From Drechmeria coniospora (Eukaryota > Ascomycota > Sordariomycetes > Hypocreales > Ophiocordycipitaceae): DNA of 64,000 bases. Each line of letters starts with the position of its first letter. The first letter of the stretch is position 1. Positions 21,101 to 33,235 of the stretch are shown piece after piece. The DNA is taken from NCBI RefSeq assembly GCF_001625195.1, contig NC_054389.1:5576520-5640519 (forward strand), given 5' to 3'. A program made the translations under genes and the position numbers. Below the pieces are notes generated by a model, which worked only from the letters and a program-made list of their open reading frames with translations, did not search any database and had not been told where the DNA came from.

Positions 21101-24100
21101 TCATGATATCTTCTCGCAGAGAGCGTCTGAGAAACCCCTGTCACCTGCCGTCAACGCCTGGGACGGAGACTTCACCTACAAAGACCTGGATGAGCTTTCC
21201 AGCGGCCTGGCACTTCATCTCGTCGACACAAATGTCGCGGGAAAGATCGTGCCTCTTCTCTTTGAAAAGTCCAAGTGGATGTCTGTTGCCGTCTTGGCTG
21301 TAATGAAGGCCGGCGGCGGTTGTCTCGCGCTGGACTCGAAGCAGCCTTTGGAACGGCTACGGTCCATCGTCAGGCAGGTAGATGCGCCGCTGATCCTATC
21401 GTCGATTGCCAACCAATCCATCTCCTCTCAACTTGAGATCAGTCTGAGTGTGACAGTTGGATCGAACTATTCGTGGGAGTCGACGTCGTCCACCTTTCCA
21501 ATGGTTAGCCCATCCGATGTTCTGTACGTCAACTTCACCTCCGGGAGCACCGGTGTTCCAAAGGGGGCTGTAGTCACACATGGCAACTTTTCCTCGGCGA
21601 TCGAACATCAGCAAAGGGCACTGGGCTTTTCTTGCTCCTCCCGCGTCTTCGACTTTTCATCCTACTCGTTCGATGCTGCGTGGTGTAACAGTCTGCAGAG
21701 CTTCACAAGCGGCGGGTGTCTCTGCGTTCCGTCGCAAGAGGAGCGAGATAATGACCTTGACGGCTGCTTCGAAAAATACAAGGTCAACACCGTCGATCTG
21801 ACGCCGTCAGTCGCCCGTATCATCAGCCGACCCGCTCTCGCACGACTGTCGACTCTAATCCTTGGCGGCGAAGCAGTTCTCCCTGGTGACCCGTATTTGT
21901 CGACGGTCGGCAGTGAGACCAAAGTTTTCAACGTATACGGCCCTGCTGAATGCACACCCACTGCCACTTTTGCCGAGATGACACCAGAAAACATGACCAT
22001 CGGGCGCGGTGCTGGCGTGTGTGCCTGGGTCATCGATCCCGAGTCACAGACGCCAAGTCGAGTGGGAGCCGTGGGTGAACTCTGGCTGGAAGGCCCGATA
22101 GTGGGCAAGGGCTACCTCAACGATGCCGTGAGAACAGAAAAAGTCTTCATAGAAAATCCTCCTTGGCTTGTTCGCGGTATCCCCGATCGACCTGGTAGGA
22201 CAGGCAGGGCTGGTCGCAGAGGACGACTGTATCGCACCGGAGATCTGGTCCGGCATAACGATGATGGCACGCTGATCTTCGTTGGTCGTGCCGACACGCA
22301 GGTCAAGATCCGAGGACAAAGAGTCGAGCTTGGCGACGTCGAGCGGCATGTTCTCGATGCCCTTGTATTGCCTAGAGATCTCTCCGCCCGCGTGACAGCC
22401 GAGACGATACGGCCAAAGCAATCCAACAGCACTCTGCTCGTTGCGTTCATCACATTAGAAAATGCTGCATTCTCAACAGAGGAGTCGCATGACATTGTCG
22501 TGAAACAGGCGACAGATGGCCTGACAAGACGTCTGCAGGATTCGATTCCTTCCTATCTGGTTCCAGTTGCGTTCATCCCCCTGTCCCAGCTTCCCATCAT
22601 GGCGAGCGGGAAAGTAGACAGGAAGTCGCTTCAGGCTGTGGCGGAGGAAACCTATCTGCAGTATCGTACCGTGCCCAAAGAGAAGGGGCGCCGACACCGA
22701 ACGGTAGAACCCTTGACCGAGATCGAGGCTATTCTCCAGAAAATCTGGATGTCCGTCCTAAACCTGACAGTCGACGAGACGTCCATTACCGGAGCATTTG
22801 CGAGACTTGGTGGCGATTCCATCACGGCAATGCAGATTATCTCCCAGTGCAAGCTGCATAACATCGTTTTCTCCGTGAGCGACCTCCTCGACGCCTCGAC
22901 GATCAAAAATCTCGCCACTCGATGCATCATTGCTTCGCCAGCCGATCTCGTGGTTGACGAAGATGATGACAGGGCTGAACCGTTCGATCTGTCTCCTATC
23001 CAGCATATGTTCTTTAATGCCTACCCTGAAGGGCTCAACCATTGGAACCAAAGTTTTCTACTGGAGCTAGCCAGACCAGTATCGGTGACTCTTTTGGAAG
23101 AAGCCGTGAACGCAGTTGTTCGTCGCCATGCCATGCTTCGCTGCCGCTTCCAAAAGGATCCCGAAACGGGGTATTGGTTTCAGCACATCCTTGAGGGGGA
23201 AGATGCCCCATCATCATTTGCGTTCACCGAACACCTCGTAGAGAAGCAGGATCAAATCATCACCATCAGCCAAGCCCGACAGGAATCACTAGATATTCAG
23301 CACGGCCCTGTGTTCGCTTGTGATCTATTCCAGACCTTTCGCGGACAAAAACAAATTCTTCTCCTCTCTGCCCATCACGCAGTCATCGATTTGGTGTCGT
23401 GGCGCATCATCTGGGGCGATATTGAAGACTACGTATCCCACGGCACGCTTCTGTCTCATCCAACGGCATCGTTCAGGCAATGGTGTCGTCGCCAGGCAAA
23501 GATAGCGGCAACACTGTCCCCGACGTCGGTCCTCCCGGTCACCGTCCCTCAACCACAGCTTGAATTTTGGGGGTTTTCTGAGTTCGAAAACACATTCACA
23601 GATTGCCAAGCGTACACAAAGACGCTTGACAACCGCTGCAGCGGTGCTCTGTTTGGAAGTTGCAACGACGCTCTTCACAGCCAACCAATCGACATCATTA
23701 TCGGTGCACTCCTTCACTCCTTTGTGAATACATTTCCCGAACGCGAGCCTGCTGCTGTCTGGGTCGAGGGTCACGGGAGAGAACATTCCGAGGGCCTTCC
23801 CGACGTCGCGAGCACTGTTGGCTGGTTCACGACGCTGCACCCCCTGGCGCTTCCCGTCACCATAGCAAGCTCAGTCATAGATGCTGTCACCCTTGCCAAG
23901 GACACTCGGAAGCGTATTCCCAACAAGGGCCAGCCATATTTCTCGTGCCGTTACCTCAGCGAATCCGGACGCAAGGCGTTTGATGGGCAGGATATCTCTG
24001 AGCTCACCCTCAACTTCACCGGCCAGTTTCAGCAGCTTGAAAGCGACGATGGCCTGTTTAAGCGTCCAGACGATCTTGGAGGCGAACATGAGGGAGACAT

Positions 24101-27100
24101 GGATCTGGTCGAAATGTCGCCCTTGGCTAGGCGATTTACCTTGATCGAAATCAACGCCGAGGTGGAGCAAGGACAGCTCGAGGTCACCTTTCAGGTCCAC
24201 AAGAAGATGAAACACCAGAAAAGACTCGCAGACTGGACGGAGATGTTTGCTCAAACACTAATTTCGGCAATCGATGAACTCTTGTTAACAGCTCCCACCA
24301 TGACACTCAGCGACCTCCCCCTCCTGCCTTTGTCGTACAAAGGACTCGACACCCTACTGAATCAGCAGCTCCCTCGTGCCGGAATTCAGCTAGCCGACGT
24401 CGTTGACATGTACCCTTGCTCGCCGCTGCAAGAAGGCATACTGATCAGCGCTCAAAAGGAGGCGGCTTCGTACGCTACATTTTCGGTTTGGCGCTGTGTT
24501 CCGCCTTCCGGCTCGGCGGCAGTATCGGCTTCGCAGCTTGGCAGAGCTTGGAAAGCCGTGACGAAGCGACATACGATTCTGCAATCTGTATTTTGCATAC
24601 ACCCAGAGGGTAAAGGCTTCATTCAGGTGGTTCTAGCCGGCCTTGAGCCCCGAATTACGTTTCACGTCGCCGCAGAGGGCGAAAGTCCAAGAGAGGTATT
24701 GTCTCGTCTGGAACGTCCGAGTTTCGGCGCAAACGAGGCAGAACACGCTTTCAGCATCTGCCAATCGGCCACTGGCGAGGTGGCTTGCCGGCTGGATGTG
24801 AGCCATAGCCTCATCGATGCTTCGAGCATGACCTGTTTGGTAGGCGACATCATCAACACCTATCAGGGCGTCAGCTTGGCTCCGGCCACACCATTCATGG
24901 AAATGGTTCGGTACATTTCAAAGATACCAAAAGCACAAAGAATTGCTTCGTGGGAAAAATTGCTGCGAAACGTTCAGCCTTGCGTGTTCCCCATCTCTCG
25001 CACCAGCCAACAGAGGCAAGAGAGCTTCAACGACATCTCCATCTCTCACTCCGCCATCGCCGGCGTCGCAGACTTCTGCAAGGATATGGGTATCACTCGA
25101 TCTGTTTTTATGCAAGTCGCTTGGTCCATGGTCCTTTCTCAATATACCTGCAAGAAGGAGGTCTGTTTTGGCTACCTCGCGAACGGCAGAGACGCGCCAG
25201 TCGATGGCATCGAGGCCATGGTTGGCCCCCTCGTGAACCTTTTGATCAGCCGGGTCGACCTTGGGAAATCGGCCAAGGACGTGCTTCAGACAACATCGCA
25301 AAACTCCATCAAGCATCTCCGCATCCAGCACACGTCACTCGCGGAGATCCAGCATCACCTCGGTTTCTCGGAGAGACTTTTCAACACGGCGATATCGATC
25401 CGTGGATCTGACAAGACGGGAAACCTCCAACAGCAGACACTTTCATTTGAACCGTACGGCGGCGAAGACCCACACGAGTTTGACATTGGATTAAATGCCA
25501 TTATTGATGGGAACATCATGGACGTTGTCGTGGATTACCGCGAGCCATACATTACACGACATGTCGCTCAAGAAGCCGCGAGCGTTCTCACCAAGGCGAT
25601 TCGGTACCTGTTGACCACCACCGTTGGCCACGACGTTGATGCCGACGATGCACAGCAGTCGCTCTTTGACGGATTCTTCAAGGCCCTTGTCGGCGAGGAT
25701 GAGCTTGCCACCAGGGAGTTTTGGCAGTCTCAGTTCACCAACATGGAGGGCTCGCACTTCCCAGTTGTAAGGGCAGGCGACCTAATTGAAGCCGACAAAG
25801 AAGTGAATCTGCATCTGAAAGACGTGAATCTAAGGGGCCATGGGGACTTGACACCAACCACGATAGTAAGAGCCGCATGGGCCCTGCTCGCGAGTTGCAT
25901 GACGGGCACCAATGAAGGATTATTTGGCGTCAGTGCGGAAGCAGTTGGGACGGTGGTCCCAGTTCGCGTCTTGCTGGACCCGCAGAGTACCGTTGGCGGT
26001 TATCTTCATGCGATGCAACGGCAAACCGAGGACATGGCTCGATTTGAGCGAACCGGGCTTTGCTGGATCAGTTCCATGAGCGAGGAAGCCGCTCAGGCGT
26101 GTGAGTTCCAGACAGTCATTCAAGTGATGGATGAGGGTGCGGAGGGCAATCAAATCCAAAGCACGCATCCCTGTGCTATTTTTCTTTCGTGCAAGGTCGG
26201 CATGAGCGACGCCAACATTTGCCTCCGTTTTGACTCGGACGTGCTTGGGGAACAGCAGGCCATGAGACTTGGATTCCAGCTGGAGCACCTGTTGCATCAA
26301 CTCCTCGACGTACATTTGAGATGCCACGCACTTGAAAGCCTCAGCCTGGTAGCAAGACGAGATTTGGAGCAGATTTGGGATTGGAACGGCACGGTCCCGG
26401 AACCGTTGGATGCATGCGTCCACGAGCTCGTCGCTCAAGTAGCGAACCAACAGCCGGACGCGCCAGCCGTGTGCGCCTGGGACGGTGACTTGTCGTACCG
26501 ACAAGTGGACGAGCTCTCGACAAAGTTGGCGATGGACTTAGTTCGTCTAGGCGTCGGTTCCGGGACGATCGTTCCGCTACTTTTTGAGAAATCCATGTGG
26601 ATGCCCGTGGCAGCGCTCGCTGTCATGAAAGCCGGGGCCGGGGCCGTTGCCACCGACACAGCATCGCAGCCGGAAGAAAGACTTTGGGCGATTACGCAAC
26701 AAACCAAGGCCAGAGTTTGCTTGTCTTCGGTCACCAACGAGAGCCTGGCAAGCCGGTTGGGCGCGGACGTGGTGGTGGTCGGTCCAGACCGGCTCAGAAC
26801 CTCCCCTGCTGGCCAGCAGCTGCCCAAGGTGAGCCCGGACGACTTGCTCTACGTCATCTTCACCTCGGGCACGACCGGCACACCAAAGGGCGCCATGGTG
26901 AGCCACAGGAATTTCTCCAGCGCCATGAGGCACCAGAGGGAGGCTCTCGGGTATGAGAAAGGGACTCGAGTGCTGGACTTTTCTTCGTACGCGTTCGACG
27001 TGTTTTGGTCGAACATGCTCAACGCACTGACGGCTGGTAAGAATTTCCAGAGAGACACATCTCCTCCCCCCCCCCCATGACGACTGCTAACGGAGTTGCG

Positions 27101-28334
27101 CACAACAGGCGGCTGCTTTTGCATACCTTCGACGGAACAACGGCAGGACGACTTGTCCGGGACCCTACGCAAGTACGCGATCACGCTTGCCGACTTTACG
27201 CCCACGATTGCCCGTCACATCAGAGGCCTCGAGAGCGTTTCGACGCTCGTCTTGGGTGGCGAGGTGGTCCTGGCCAGCGATCGTGACCTGGCCAACGAGG
27301 ACGCACGGGTCAGGAGCGCCTACGGCCCCGCCGAGTGCACGCCGACGGCGACGATCCAAAACTTGACCGTGGGCGGCCGAGGTGGTCTCGGGCGCGGGGC
27401 GGGCGTCTGCACATGGGTCGTCGACCCGGACAAGGCAAGCAGGCTCATGCCCGTGGGTGCGCCCGGGGAGCTGTGGCTGGAGGGTGCGCTCGTGGGCTCC
27501 GGGTACCTCAACGATGAGGAACGGACGGCGACGGCATTTGTCCAGGACCCCGAGTGGCTGGTTCTGGGCGTTCCGGGCCGGCGACCGGGACGGCACGGGC
27601 GACTGTACCGAACGGGAGACGTGGTGCAATACGCCGACGACGGATCGCTGCACTTCATCGGCCGCAAGGACACGCAGGTCAAACTCCACGGGCAGCGCAT
27701 CGAGCTGGAGGAGGTTGAGCGGGCGGTCAAGAAGGCTCTGCAGAGGCAAGGGGAGGCGATGACAAATGCGCAGGTCGTTGCGGAAGTGGTCGAGCCGCAG
27801 GGGACGGGGGCCGAGCTGCTGGCCGCCTTCGTACGTCTTGGCGGCCCGCACGACGCGCACGACGATGACGCCGTCAAGCAGGCAACGGTCGGCATCAGGG
27901 ACGAGCTGCGTGCCGTGCTTCCGCCGTACATGGTACCTTCACTCTACGTCCCGCTCGAGACGATTCCCAGGATGCCGACGGGGAAGGTCGACCGTCGACA
28001 GCTCAGGGCCGCAGGTTCTCGGCTCACCGGCAAGGACTTGGCGGCGCTCAGCCGTGTGACCGGCGAATGGCGGGCGCCGCGAACAGGTGCCGAGCGGCGG
28101 GTCCAGGAACTCTGGGCGGAAATCACAAAGGTTGGGCGGGAGAGCATCGGCATCGACGACAGCTTCTTCCGCATCGGCGGCGATTCTCTTGGCGCCATGC
28201 GACTCGTCGGGCTCGCCCACGACAGGGGCGTGCCGACGCTGACGGTGAGGGACGTGTTCCAGAAGCCGATCCTTCGCGACCTCGCCGCCCTCGACATCTG
28301 GGGCGACGGCGTGAGCTTGGGGGCGAGCGGATGA
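18186..28334 (+). CDS. Nonribosomal peptide synthetase, order A*-C-A-T-E-C-C(half)-A-T
   Basis: Exons 18186-27036 and 27109-28334, 3358 residues. The 72-nt intron splits A3 and has a GTAAGA donor, GCTAAC branch and ACAG acceptor; splicing restores LTAGGCFCIPS. Domains: A1 (about 38-434) is degenerate. C1 (about 538-945) has HHALYDG at about 663. A2 (about 973-1480) has FTSGSTGVPKG and GRADTQVKIRGQRVE. T1 has GGDSI, phosphopantetheine Ser about 1545. E (about 1605-2030) has HHAVIDLVSW at about 1730 and EGHGRE. C2 (about 2072-2480) has SHSLIDA instead of HHxxxDG. Next comes only the C-terminal lobe of another C domain (about 2490-2725). A3 (about 2743-3230) and T3 (Ser about 3310) end the protein, with no terminal C, TE or reductase. 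Family chemistry: A activates an amino acid, T carries it, C condenses, E converts L to D. By hand alignment the A2 pocket reads roughly D-A-C-D-I-G-V-P-T and A3 D-V-S-D-V-G-A-P-T; I assign no substrate. Confidence 0.93.
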
Positions 28335-29892
28335 AGGAGCAGGCCGACGAACAGAGTAGCTTGTGCCGACGATCAGCCGGCAGCTTTCCTGCTTTCGCTT
28401 CATGCGCCCGTCTTGGGGTAGGGATGATGTCCACGATGCACATCGACGGCTGGGGCGAAGGGGGCAAAGAAGAAGGCCAAAAAAAGAAACGGATATGCAG
28501 TCGACGGACGCGTGACGCAGTTGCGTGCAGGAGGCTGGTTCGGGATCCTGGTGCCGGCCTTCCGAGGCATCCCAGTTAGTGAGCGTGCCGTCAGCTGGTC
28601 GGCGCTACGATTGGCTCGTCAGGCGGGTTCGACGGGCTAGCGGCGCCGTTGGGGCATCCGCTAGACCTGCGGAGGAAGTTGGTGGATCCTTGGCGCCGAT
28701 GCTCGGTACCAGCATTACCTACTGTGCTACGGAGTACGGTACAGGTACAGTTGTAATACTCGGTACCTATGGTTCAGTACCGCTCGCAAGTACGGATACA
28801 AGTGTTACAGTACGCGTCCGCCTACCAACACAGGTACTCGGTATTTGCAGCAGACGGCGGTAGGTGTACGTACTCCGTACTTGAGTGCACGCTAGTACTC
28901 CGTACCCACTGTACATGTACTGGGTTGCTTACTTGCATGTACATGTACTTAAGTAAGTGAATGCGCTCGCGGTCATACGAAGTAGGAAGGATCACCATCC
29001 GTCCATGTCCATGTCCATGCACCTACGAGCATTGAGATGGACGGAGTACGGAGTGCAAGTACTACCAAGTGAGTAGCACAGCAAGTAATAATTGCCATGT
29101 AGGTACTGTGGGTAGGTGTAGGTGCAGAAATACGGTGGTACATATACCCATATACGGAGAGTATGACGGCGCGAATCACTCGTGTGCTACGGAGTACAGT
29201 GCTCCGTGCTTTTACAAGGATTGTGCCTAGTGCCTAGGTAGGTACCTACAGTACAGTGCATGCATGTACACCTGCTTGTAGGTACCTAAGTAGATGTGCG
29301 CATGGAAGTATCAGTTACATGCAAGGCAATAATGCTGGCAGTGCTTCCTACTGACACGCCTGCTCGCGGAAGTAGGGGGTACCTTTGGGTAGGTCGCATT
29401 CAGGTCCAGGTACGAAGGGGACGTGCGAGTTCGGAGTCGTAGTGGCAATCGCAACACGGAATCCTCTACTTTTTTTTTCAGCACCAACGAGGAGGTGAGA
29501 ATTCTCGTCGCTGCAACTGCGCTATTATTGGTCTCACGACCGGAGTATTGTCTGACAGGCGATGAGGAAGAGTGGCCAAGTACCTGCTTAGGCATGGAGT
29601 GTACGTGTATCCGTACAATACGTACGTGCTCTTGGCAGCAAGGACGCCGGATACGCAGCAATCGCGCTGAGCACCACCAGTCCGTACGGAGTATATAATA
29701 CTTACCTTGCCGCTACCTTCCACCGGCCACCTGCTGCTTGCTCCCCAAGTAGCTACTTCCCTGCGTTGCTCGCTCACACCACCACCGAGAAATCTTCCTC
29801 TCCTCCCATTCCCGCCTTTTCCTCCTTTCCCCCTCTCCCCTCGTTCTCTCGCCACACGGCCGTCTCGCATCCAGCAACGCTGCCCGGCCAAG
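28335..29892. other. 1.6-kb intergenic gap with repeat island
   Basis: The 3' flank of the NRPS, a GTACTCCGTAC-type island (about 28725-29310), then the upstream region of the beta-lactamase-fold gene, whose last ~70 bp is strongly CT-rich (29790-29860), a usual feature of filamentous fungal promoters. No gene recognised. Confidence 0.55.
28725..29310. repeat. GTACTCCGTAC-type repeat island
   Basis: Dense tactccgta/tacggagta words with acatgta and aagtaagt words, as in the 6.7-9.0 kb island. It separates the NRPS from the downstream hydrolase gene. Confidence 0.75.
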
Positions 29893-31625
29893 ATGGACCT
29901 CCTCCAGTCGGCCGAGTTTTCCGACCGCACGCAGAAGGCCATCGATCGCCACCATGTGACGGGGCTCGCCATCGCCCTCGTCCAGGACGGGAAGCTGGCC
30001 TCCAAGGGTTTCGGCAAGGCCTCGCTGAACCCACCCCGAGACTTCACGGCCGATTCGCTCATCTGCGTCGGCTCGGCATCCAAGTCTCTCACGGCCGCCG
30101 CCGTGGCCCTGATGGTCAACGACGACGAAAAGTATCCCGAGGTTCAGTACGAGGCGACCATGTCCAGCCTGCTGCCGGACGATTTCGTCATGCCCGGGAC
30201 GGACCACGCCCACGTGACGCTGGAAGACGTGCTCAGCCATCGTACCGGCATGCCACCGTAAGCGTCCTCCCCCCGAGCCCCCCCCCCCCCCCCCCTTCCC
30301 CTGGCCCTTGGCCCTTGGCCCTTGGCCCTTGGCCCTTGGCCCTTGCCGCCCAAGTCGCTGAAGAAGGACGGCCTTGCCGCAGCCACGAGATGGCCCTTTT
30401 CGGTGCCCAGGCAAAGAGCCCCAATCGTGCCGACGACGCGCGCTCGATCACGAGGAAACTGCGACACCTGCCCGTGGTGGCGGCCAACGGAGAAAAGTTC
30501 GTCTACTGCAACATGATGTACACGGCGGCGAGCCATCTGGTGGAACAAAAGTCGGGCACCTCCTTCTCTGATTTCCTCGAGGAGAACCTGCTCGGTCCCC
30601 TCCGCCTGGACTCGACGGCTCTCCTCCTCGAGCGCGCGCAGGAGAAGGGTTTGGGCCATCGGGTTGCGGCGGGGTACGTGCGGTCGAGAAAGACGGGGCA
30701 GCCAAGCGAGGCTCCGCCTCTTGCGGGCACTCCCGAGTCCCAAGGGGCCGGTCAAATTTTTTCGACGGCCAACGACTACGCCAAGTGGGTCAAGGCCATG
30801 ATGCATCGCGAAGGCCCCATAACGGACCGCGTCTACCAGGGTCTCACCAAGAAGCGGATGCTGCAGGACCCTCCGACCGAGGGCATGAGCGAGGACCAGA
30901 TGATATACTACTCGTTCGGCTGGGACGTTCGCCAGTACCGAGGGCACACCATCGTCTCCCACGACGGCGGCGACATCGGCTGCCAATGCAACCACTTTTT
31001 CGTTCCCGAGCTCAAGTTCGGCGGCGCCATCTTCAGCAACTCAGACCACGCCGGTCCTCTGGTCAGCCAGCTCACGTTCCAGGTCATCGACGAGGTGCTG
31101 CAGGGGCCGCAACCCGCCAAGTCGCTCAGGCCGAGGTCCGACGTGTCCACGTCGGGCTCCGGGACCGGTTCCGGCAGCGGCTCGGGCTCGGATTCGGACG
31201 CCGACGAGGCTGACGATGCCGACGGTTCGGACGCCGACGACTCCGACAGCGAGTACATGGCCGAGGTGGAGGAGGAGTTGCTGCAAGAGCTCTGCCCGGG
31301 CATCAAGCGACGCGAGCCCCAGAAGCTGCCCCTCGGCGCCTACATCGGACAGTATCGGCACGCCGGCTACGGACACATCACCGTGGAGGAACGAGACGGT
31401 TCCCTCGTCGTCGATGCCATGGATCGCTCTCTGGGTTTTATCCTCACGCTTCAGCACGTCTGCGGCCAGACCAAGTATCTTGCAAGGCTAAAGGTGGATT
31501 CCTTCGAGGACGACTCGCTCATCAAAGGAGAGTTCGATCTCGACAAGGAGCAGCGAGCCACGAGGGTCGGGCTGCATCTCGAGGATGGCATGGACGAGTA
31601 CGTCTGGTTCGACAGGGTCGAGTGA
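29893..31625 (+). CDS. Class C beta-lactamase/esterase-fold serine hydrolase
   Basis: Exons 29893-30257 and 30383-31625, 535 residues. The ATG sits in a good context (GGCCAAGATGG). The active-site set of the fold is present: SASK with Ser61 and Lys64, the YCN triad element at about 163-165, and HDGG (in place of KTG) at about 315. The phrases VLSHRTGMPP and SAGQIFSTANDYAKW-type segments are typical. The 125-nt intron is unusual in holding a C run and six tandem CCCTTGG units. Between about residues 370 and 410 lies a low-complexity Gly/Ser then Asp/Glu/Ser insert, after which a C-terminal lipocalin-like beta domain follows. No signal peptide, so probably intracellular. Substrate unknown: fungal members include esterases, peptidases and LovD-like acyltransferases. 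Convergent with the next gene, 196 bp apart. Confidence 0.9.
30282..30345 (+). repeat. Intronic C run plus CCCTTGG heptamer array
   Basis: Inside the 125-nt intron of the beta-lactamase-fold gene, a long C run is followed by six tandem copies of CCCTTGG. The array expands an intron that is otherwise of ordinary fungal size. Confidence 0.85.
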
Positions 31626-31821
31626 GCGAAAGAAAAAAAAATGGACACGTTAATGAGTGTATACCGGCCGGCGTGGCCTTGGTGATCCGGACAGCAGCTT
31701 GGGAGACGTAGATGCATAGACGGGCCGTTGTGGACGCCCAAGTCGGATTAGAGATGACACAGGGTGCGAGCAAAGTCTTGAGTACTTGATTGGCGTAGCC
31801 TGCCGTCAATCAATGGCACTA

Positions 31822-33033
31822 TCAGTCAAACGTCGTCTTCGTGCCCGTGTGCGTCACGACGGCACCCGTCAGCCTCGCCACCTGGATGTCCGTGGCCTCC
31901 TTGAGCGGCTTGATCGTCTTGGCCTTGTCCGCCCCGTCGTCGCCGTGGCCCGAGTGTCCGCCGAACCTCTCCCGAGGCAGCCTGCCGTTCGCCTCGGTCG
32001 CCGGCTTGCCCCCCCCTTGGCCGCCGCCGGTGAAGCGCTTCTTGTACCGCGTCTGGTCGTCCTCGGCCAGTTCGAGCTTCAGCTGCCGCCCCTGCATCCG
32101 GTTCACCCACCATTTCCTCGTCTTGAACTGTCGCTCCTTCTTGCCCTCGTCTCCGCCCTCGTCCTCGTCCGGTTCGTCGCCGCCGTCCCGCTTGAAGTCG
32201 TCCTCGGTCTCGATGGCCTCCTTGATCTTGACGAAACCCTTGACGGCCCAGGCGGCGGCCTCGGCCTCCTTGAACTTGACCCAGCCGAATCCCTTGCATT
32301 TGCCGCTGTCCTCAAACGTCGCCAGCTTCACCCACTCGATCTCGCCGCACTTTTCAAAGTTCCTCCGCAGGTCGTCCTCGGTCGTCTTGAAGCCCATGTT
32401 GCCGACGAAGACCTTTCTGCTCGCCTCGACATCCTTCTTCTGGAGCTTGCCGCGGGAAGCCTCGTCGCCGTCGCCGTCGCCGTCTTCTTTCGCCTTGGCC
32501 GGTCTGCCTTCGAACGAGGTCGAGTCCTTGATGAGGATGCTTCGGCCGCCGAGGCCCGTTTCGGAGAGCGCGATGGCCGCGACCTTGGGTCCGAGCTCGG
32601 CAAAGTCGACGTAGGCAAAGCCTTTGTTCGCCGGCTTCTTCGTCTTGTCTCGGCCGGGCTCCTTCACCGTCGGCAGCTTGATACGCGTGATGGATTCATC
32701 CTTGATCACCTCGCCCGAGTTGTCGACCAGCCATCGTCGCAGATCGGCTGCCGTGAGCGTGAAGGGAAGGTTGCCGATCCAGACGCCATGTTCCGACCGA
32801 GTCTTGGCCTTATTGCCCTTGTTCTCCTCGTCGTCGCCGTCCTTTTCGTCGTCGCTCGAGGCTGCCTTGGCAGGGAGAGCCTTGCCTTTTTTCAGCGCAC
32901 GACGGGCTCGCTTGGACGGTGGCTCCGGCGCCGCAAGATCAACCTCGATCTCGTCAACGGCAGCGGACTTGCGCTTTGCTGACGAGGACCTGGGCACCTC
33001 CTCCTGGCAAGGGGTTTCTTCTTTTTTCGTCAT
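31822..33033 (-). CDS. Two-RRM RNA-binding protein, Rnp24-like ribosome-biogenesis factor
   Basis: 403 residues from the ATG at 33033. The frame is open upstream to an ATG at 33117, but the extra 28 residues (Pro/Leu-rich) look like translated leader; MTKKEE fits a nuclear protein better. The N-terminal ~80 residues are Lys/Ser/Asp/Glu-rich with PPSKRARR. RRM1 spans about 82-175 with RNP2 VWIGNL and RNP1 KGFAYVDF. RRM2 starts near 211 with RNP2 VFVGNM and RNP1 KGFGWVKF, and is interrupted by an acidic insert near 285-305 before GRQLKLELAE. The tail is Gly-rich and basic. The layout resembles S. pombe Rnp24 and budding yeast Nop13, nucleolar proteins linked to pre-rRNA processing. The specific assignment is inference from architecture. 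Confidence 0.88.
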   Translation of the reverse strand: MTKKEETPCQEEVPRSSSAKRKSAAVDEIEVDLAAPEPPSKRARRALKKGKALPAKAASSDDEKDGDDEENKGNKAKTRSEHGVWIGNLPFTLTAADLRRWLVDNSGEVIKDESITRIKLPTVKEPGRDKTKKPANKGFAYVDFAELGPKVAAIALSETGLGGRSILIKDSTSFEGRPAKAKEDGDGDGDEASRGKLQKKDVEASRKVFVGNMGFKTTEDDLRRNFEKCGEIEWVKLATFEDSGKCKGFGWVKFKEAEAAAWAVKGFVKIKEAIETEDDFKRDGGDEPDEDEGGDEGKKERQFKTRKWWVNRMQGRQLKLELAEDDQTRYKKRFTGGGQGGGKPATEANGRLPRERFGGHSGHGDDGADKAKTIKPLKEATDIQVARLTGAVVTHTGTKTTFD

Positions 33034-33235
33034 CGGTACGTGACGCAGTGCTGGCGGCGGAAGCAAAGGAAGGAAGGTCAACGTCCGGTATGAAGGATGA
33101 GGCTGGCATGGACGCAAAAGCGGCTGCCAGAAATTTTTGGCTCAGGCCTTGGCGATAAGCGATAAGCGATTCGCTGCCGACGGATGCCCCGCCGAGAGCG
33201 GGTTGGCGGGGATGTCATGGGTTTTTGATGGTAGG

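Noticed and set aside
33034..33117. N-terminal 28-residue extension of the Rnp24-like protein
   Set aside because: Pro/Leu-rich, low-complexity and unlike the acidic/basic start that follows; most likely leader sequence.
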